Assembly (NCBI RefSeq): GCF_005405905.1
Contig: NZ_BJHU01000009.1
Coordinates: forward strand, 62,001-126,000
From: Acidovorax sp. NB1
Lineage (GTDB): Bacteria; Pseudomonadota; Gammaproteobacteria; Burkholderiales; Burkholderiaceae_C
DNA: 64,000 nucleotides
Direction of reading: 5' to 3'
Below the pieces are notes generated by a model that saw only the letters and a program-made list of their open reading frames with translations, did no database searches and was not told the DNA's origin. The position numbers were made by a program, and so were the translations under genes. Below are positions 62,022-64,000 of this stretch, in pieces (the first letter of the stretch is position 1; every line of letters starts with the position of its first letter).

Positions 62022-64000
62022 ATGTCATCTATTGATGCCAACAATGCACCGGCCGCAGAAGGGACCCAGGGGGATCAGGACCTGGGTCCTTTGGCTTGGG
62101 TGCTTGACGAACTGCGGAAGTCACTCGACGGTGCGGTCAAGGCCATGCGCCGTTTTGTGCGCGATGCGGAAGTTGCGCGTGAATCCGATCTTGCAGCGCT
62201 GGACGCTGGCGCGCTGCGCATAGCGCGTCAGCAGCTGCACCAAGCATGTGGCGCACTCGAAATGGTGGGCATGGGCCCACCAGCCCTCGTGCTGCGCTCC
62301 ATGGAGTCTGCGGTCCAGAAGTTTGTCCAGCGCCCGGAAACCTGCAGCGACGAAGCGGCTGCAGTGATCGAGCGCGCAAGTTTTGCGCTGATCGAATACC
62401 TGGAAACCGTGCTGGCGGGCAAGGCGGTATCACCCGTGGCGCTGTTCCCTCAGTACCGCGACGCCCAGGCGCTGGCAGGTGCCGACCGCGTGCATCCGGC
62501 AGACCTCTGGCCTGTGGAGCGCCGTTTCCGCGAACCCGAAGGGGCCGTGACCCTGCCGCCCTTGCCATATGGCCCCGAGGCGCGGGCGCGGCTGGATGCG
62601 GCCGTGCTGCGCATTGTCAAGTCCGGCGACCTCAAGGCTGCGCTGAACCTGCGAGATACCTGTCTGGGGCTCGTAGCAGCCCAGTCAGACCGCCAGGCAC
62701 GTGCGTTCTGGAAGATTTGCGCTGGCTTCTTCGAAGCGTTTGGCTCCGGCCTGTTGTCCCCCGATGTGTACGTCAAACGGGTGGCCTCGCGGGTGCTGAT
62801 GCAGTACGCGACCCTGGCCAAGGGCGACCCCACCATTGCAGACCGGCTGGTTCAGGACCTGCTGTTCTTCTGTTCGCAGGCCAAGGCCTCCGAGTTGCCC
62901 GAGGACGCTGCACCTTCGCTGCGCGCCGTGCGCCAGGCGTTTTCCCTGGACCGTTTCAAGCCCGTTGATTACGAAACCGCGCGGTTTGGCCGCTTCGACC
63001 CGGCAGTGTTGGCGCAGGCGCGCAAGCGCATCGCATCGGCCACCGAGACCTGGTCGGCACTGGCCGGTGGTGATCGCAACAAACTCAAACCGGCAGCTGA
63101 CCAGTTCAGCCTGGTGTGCGACTCGCTGCGCAAACTGCATCCTGGCAGTGAGAACCTGGCCCTGGCATTGACGCGGGCAATGGACTCCACCACCCGCTCG
63201 GGCGAGCCGCCATCGGCCGCCTTGGCAATGGAAGTGGCGACTTCGGTGTTGTACCTGCAGGCGGCGTTTGAAGAACTGGATGCTGCCGACGACCAGATGG
63301 AGGCGCGTGCCACCCGGTTGGCCGAGCGCCTGGACGCGGTGACAGCAGGTGCCGAACCCGAGCCGCTGGAGCCCTGGATGGAGGAGCTGTACCGCAGGGT
63401 CAGCGACAACCAGACCATGGGCAGCGTGGTGGACGAGTTGCGCGTGACCTTGGGCGAGGCTGAGAAGGCGCTGGACCAGTTTTTCCGCAACCCCCAGGAC
63501 ACGGCGGTTCTGGCCACAGTACCCGGACATCTGGCCCAGATGCGCGGTGTTTTGTCGGTGCTGGGGCTTGACCAGGCGTCGCTGGCCGTGGTGCGCATGC
63601 GCGATACGGTGGAGCGTCTGCTCATCAACGAGGTGCCCGAAGAAGGGCGCCAAGCCGTGTTCGAAAAGCTTGGCAACAGCCTGGGCGCACTCGGTTTTCT
63701 GATCGACATGCTGAGCTATCAGCGCACCATGGCGCGCAAGCTTTTTGTCTATGACGAGGACCTGGGCGAGCTGCGCATCCTCATGGGCAAAACCCGTGCG
63801 CGTGCGTCTGACGCGATGGAGGAAGCCCCAGCCAAACTGGAGGAGCGCACCGCGACCCTAGTGCCTGACGTGCTGCCGCGCTTCCCAGCGCCGGAGCCTG
63901 TCAGCGAACCCACGGACTTTGCTCCGATTCTGGACCTGGGCCCTGCTCCAGTCAGCGAGCCTTCCCCCCAGTCAGAGCCAGAAAGCCTGGCTCCGGACAT
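62022..64000 (+). CDS. pilL: PilL/ChpA, hybrid histidine kinase (partial, N-terminal 659 residues)
   Basis: The N-terminal 659 residues of the giant Pil-Chp kinase, which in homologues carries several Hpt domains followed by a CheA-type kinase and a receiver. The first Hpt-like region has QQLHQACGALEMVGM with candidate phospho-His73. The middle (about 130-430) resembles the FimL-like region of PilL/ChpA. Near 470-560 comes DQFFRNPQD and VPGHLAQMRGVLSVLGLDQASL, also typical. No stop appears before the window end, and the kinase core is off the edge. The ATG at 62022 follows pilJ by 48 bp. Chain length and number of Hpt domains cannot be given. Confidence 0.9.
   Translation, partial: MSSIDANNAPAAEGTQGDQDLGPLAWVLDELRKSLDGAVKAMRRFVRDAEVARESDLAALDAGALRIARQQLHQACGALEMVGMGPPALVLRSMESAVQKFVQRPETCSDEAAAVIERASFALIEYLETVLAGKAVSPVALFPQYRDAQALAGADRVHPADLWPVERRFREPEGAVTLPPLPYGPEARARLDAAVLRIVKSGDLKAALNLRDTCLGLVAAQSDRQARAFWKICAGFFEAFGSGLLSPDVYVKRVASRVLMQYATLAKGDPTIADRLVQDLLFFCSQAKASELPEDAAPSLRAVRQAFSLDRFKPVDYETARFGRFDPAVLAQARKRIASATETWSALAGGDRNKLKPAADQFSLVCDSLRKLHPGSENLALALTRAMDSTTRSGEPPSAALAMEVATSVLYLQAAFEELDAADDQMEARATRLAERLDAVTAGAEPEPLEPWMEELYRRVSDNQTMGSVVDELRVTLGEAEKALDQFFRNPQDTAVLATVPGHLAQMRGVLSVLGLDQASLAVVRMRDTVERLLINEVPEEGRQAVFEKLGNSLGALGFLIDMLSYQRTMARKLFVYDEDLGELRILMGKTRARASDAMEEAPAKLEERTATLVPDVLPRFPAPEPVSEPTDFAPILDLGPAPVSEPSPQSEPESLAPD

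Overview
The window reads as chromosomal DNA of a GC-rich betaproteobacterium of the family Comamonadaceae, most like Acidovorax. This rests on the gene content and order (accB-accC-prmA, opgGH, a glrK/lipoprotein/glrR trio, pilSR, and pilG-H-I-J-pilL), on class Ia nrdAB with a long NrdA, on a Lys/Ala/Pro-rich histone H1-like protein, and on short AT-rich imperfect palindromes scattered between genes. I see no prophage, insertion sequence, CRISPR array or rRNA. Almost everything is core housekeeping, signalling and motility. The interest lies in regulatory sequence and in a few odd proteins.

Layout. 1-8.5 kb: a partial esterase, a Ser/Thr kinase-HDOD-GAF fusion, rodA, a YegP-like protein, tldD, two unknown genes, and aroG behind what looks like a complete transcription attenuator with an aromatic leader peptide. 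8.6-17.9 kb: mpl (reverse), then a forward run of an unknown gene, a TlpA-like thioredoxin, accB, accC, prmA, a zinc-ribbon/DUF3426 membrane protein and a PfkB-type sugar kinase, ending against a reverse histone H1-like gene. 18-27.6 kb, all reverse: nrdA-nrdB with NrdR boxes, then the tightly packed set ccsA-like / small zinc ribbon / pilS / pilR / ampD. 27.7-39.5 kb: ffh, a C13-peptidase-like lipoprotein, opgG-opgH, and miaB followed by glrK/QseG-like/glrR. 39.6-45.4 kb: tRNA-Met, a crotonase, an M61 peptidase, dsbC, a Ubi-type monooxygenase, and a MOSC protein (forward). 45.5-53.4 kb: ychF, rarD, a diguanylate cyclase, a YqaA-like protein (reverse), an inactive-looking M15-type lipoprotein, dusB-fis and purH. 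53.4-58 kb: pobA with a divergent IclR regulator, then hemL and a divergent thiD-like kinase. 58.1-64 kb: a rubredoxin followed by the type IV pilus chemosensory operon pilG-H-I-J-pilL, cut by the window end.

How it works together. Two type IV pilus control systems are present: PilS-PilR, expected to drive pilin transcription, and the Pil-Chp chemosensory array, expected to steer twitching. Envelope functions recur: RodA elongation, Mpl and AmpD murein recycling, OpgGH glucans, and a GlrK/GlrR system that in enterics senses envelope state. AroG, PurH, HemL, ThiD, AccBC and NrdAB supply biosynthesis.

Main signals beyond routine annotation: (1) the aroG attenuator at 6791-6922; (2) a dispersed 48-bp element with a fixed 14+17+17 layout in five places, one inside the tldD reading frame, one forming the fis terminator and one supplying the hemL stop codon; (3) altered key residues in GlrR (GAFTDA), the ThiD-like kinase (GAGD) and the M15-like lipoprotein (AWWH); (4) structured non-coding DNA around nrdB and the histone-like gene. 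All functional statements are inferred from sequence; no database search was run.
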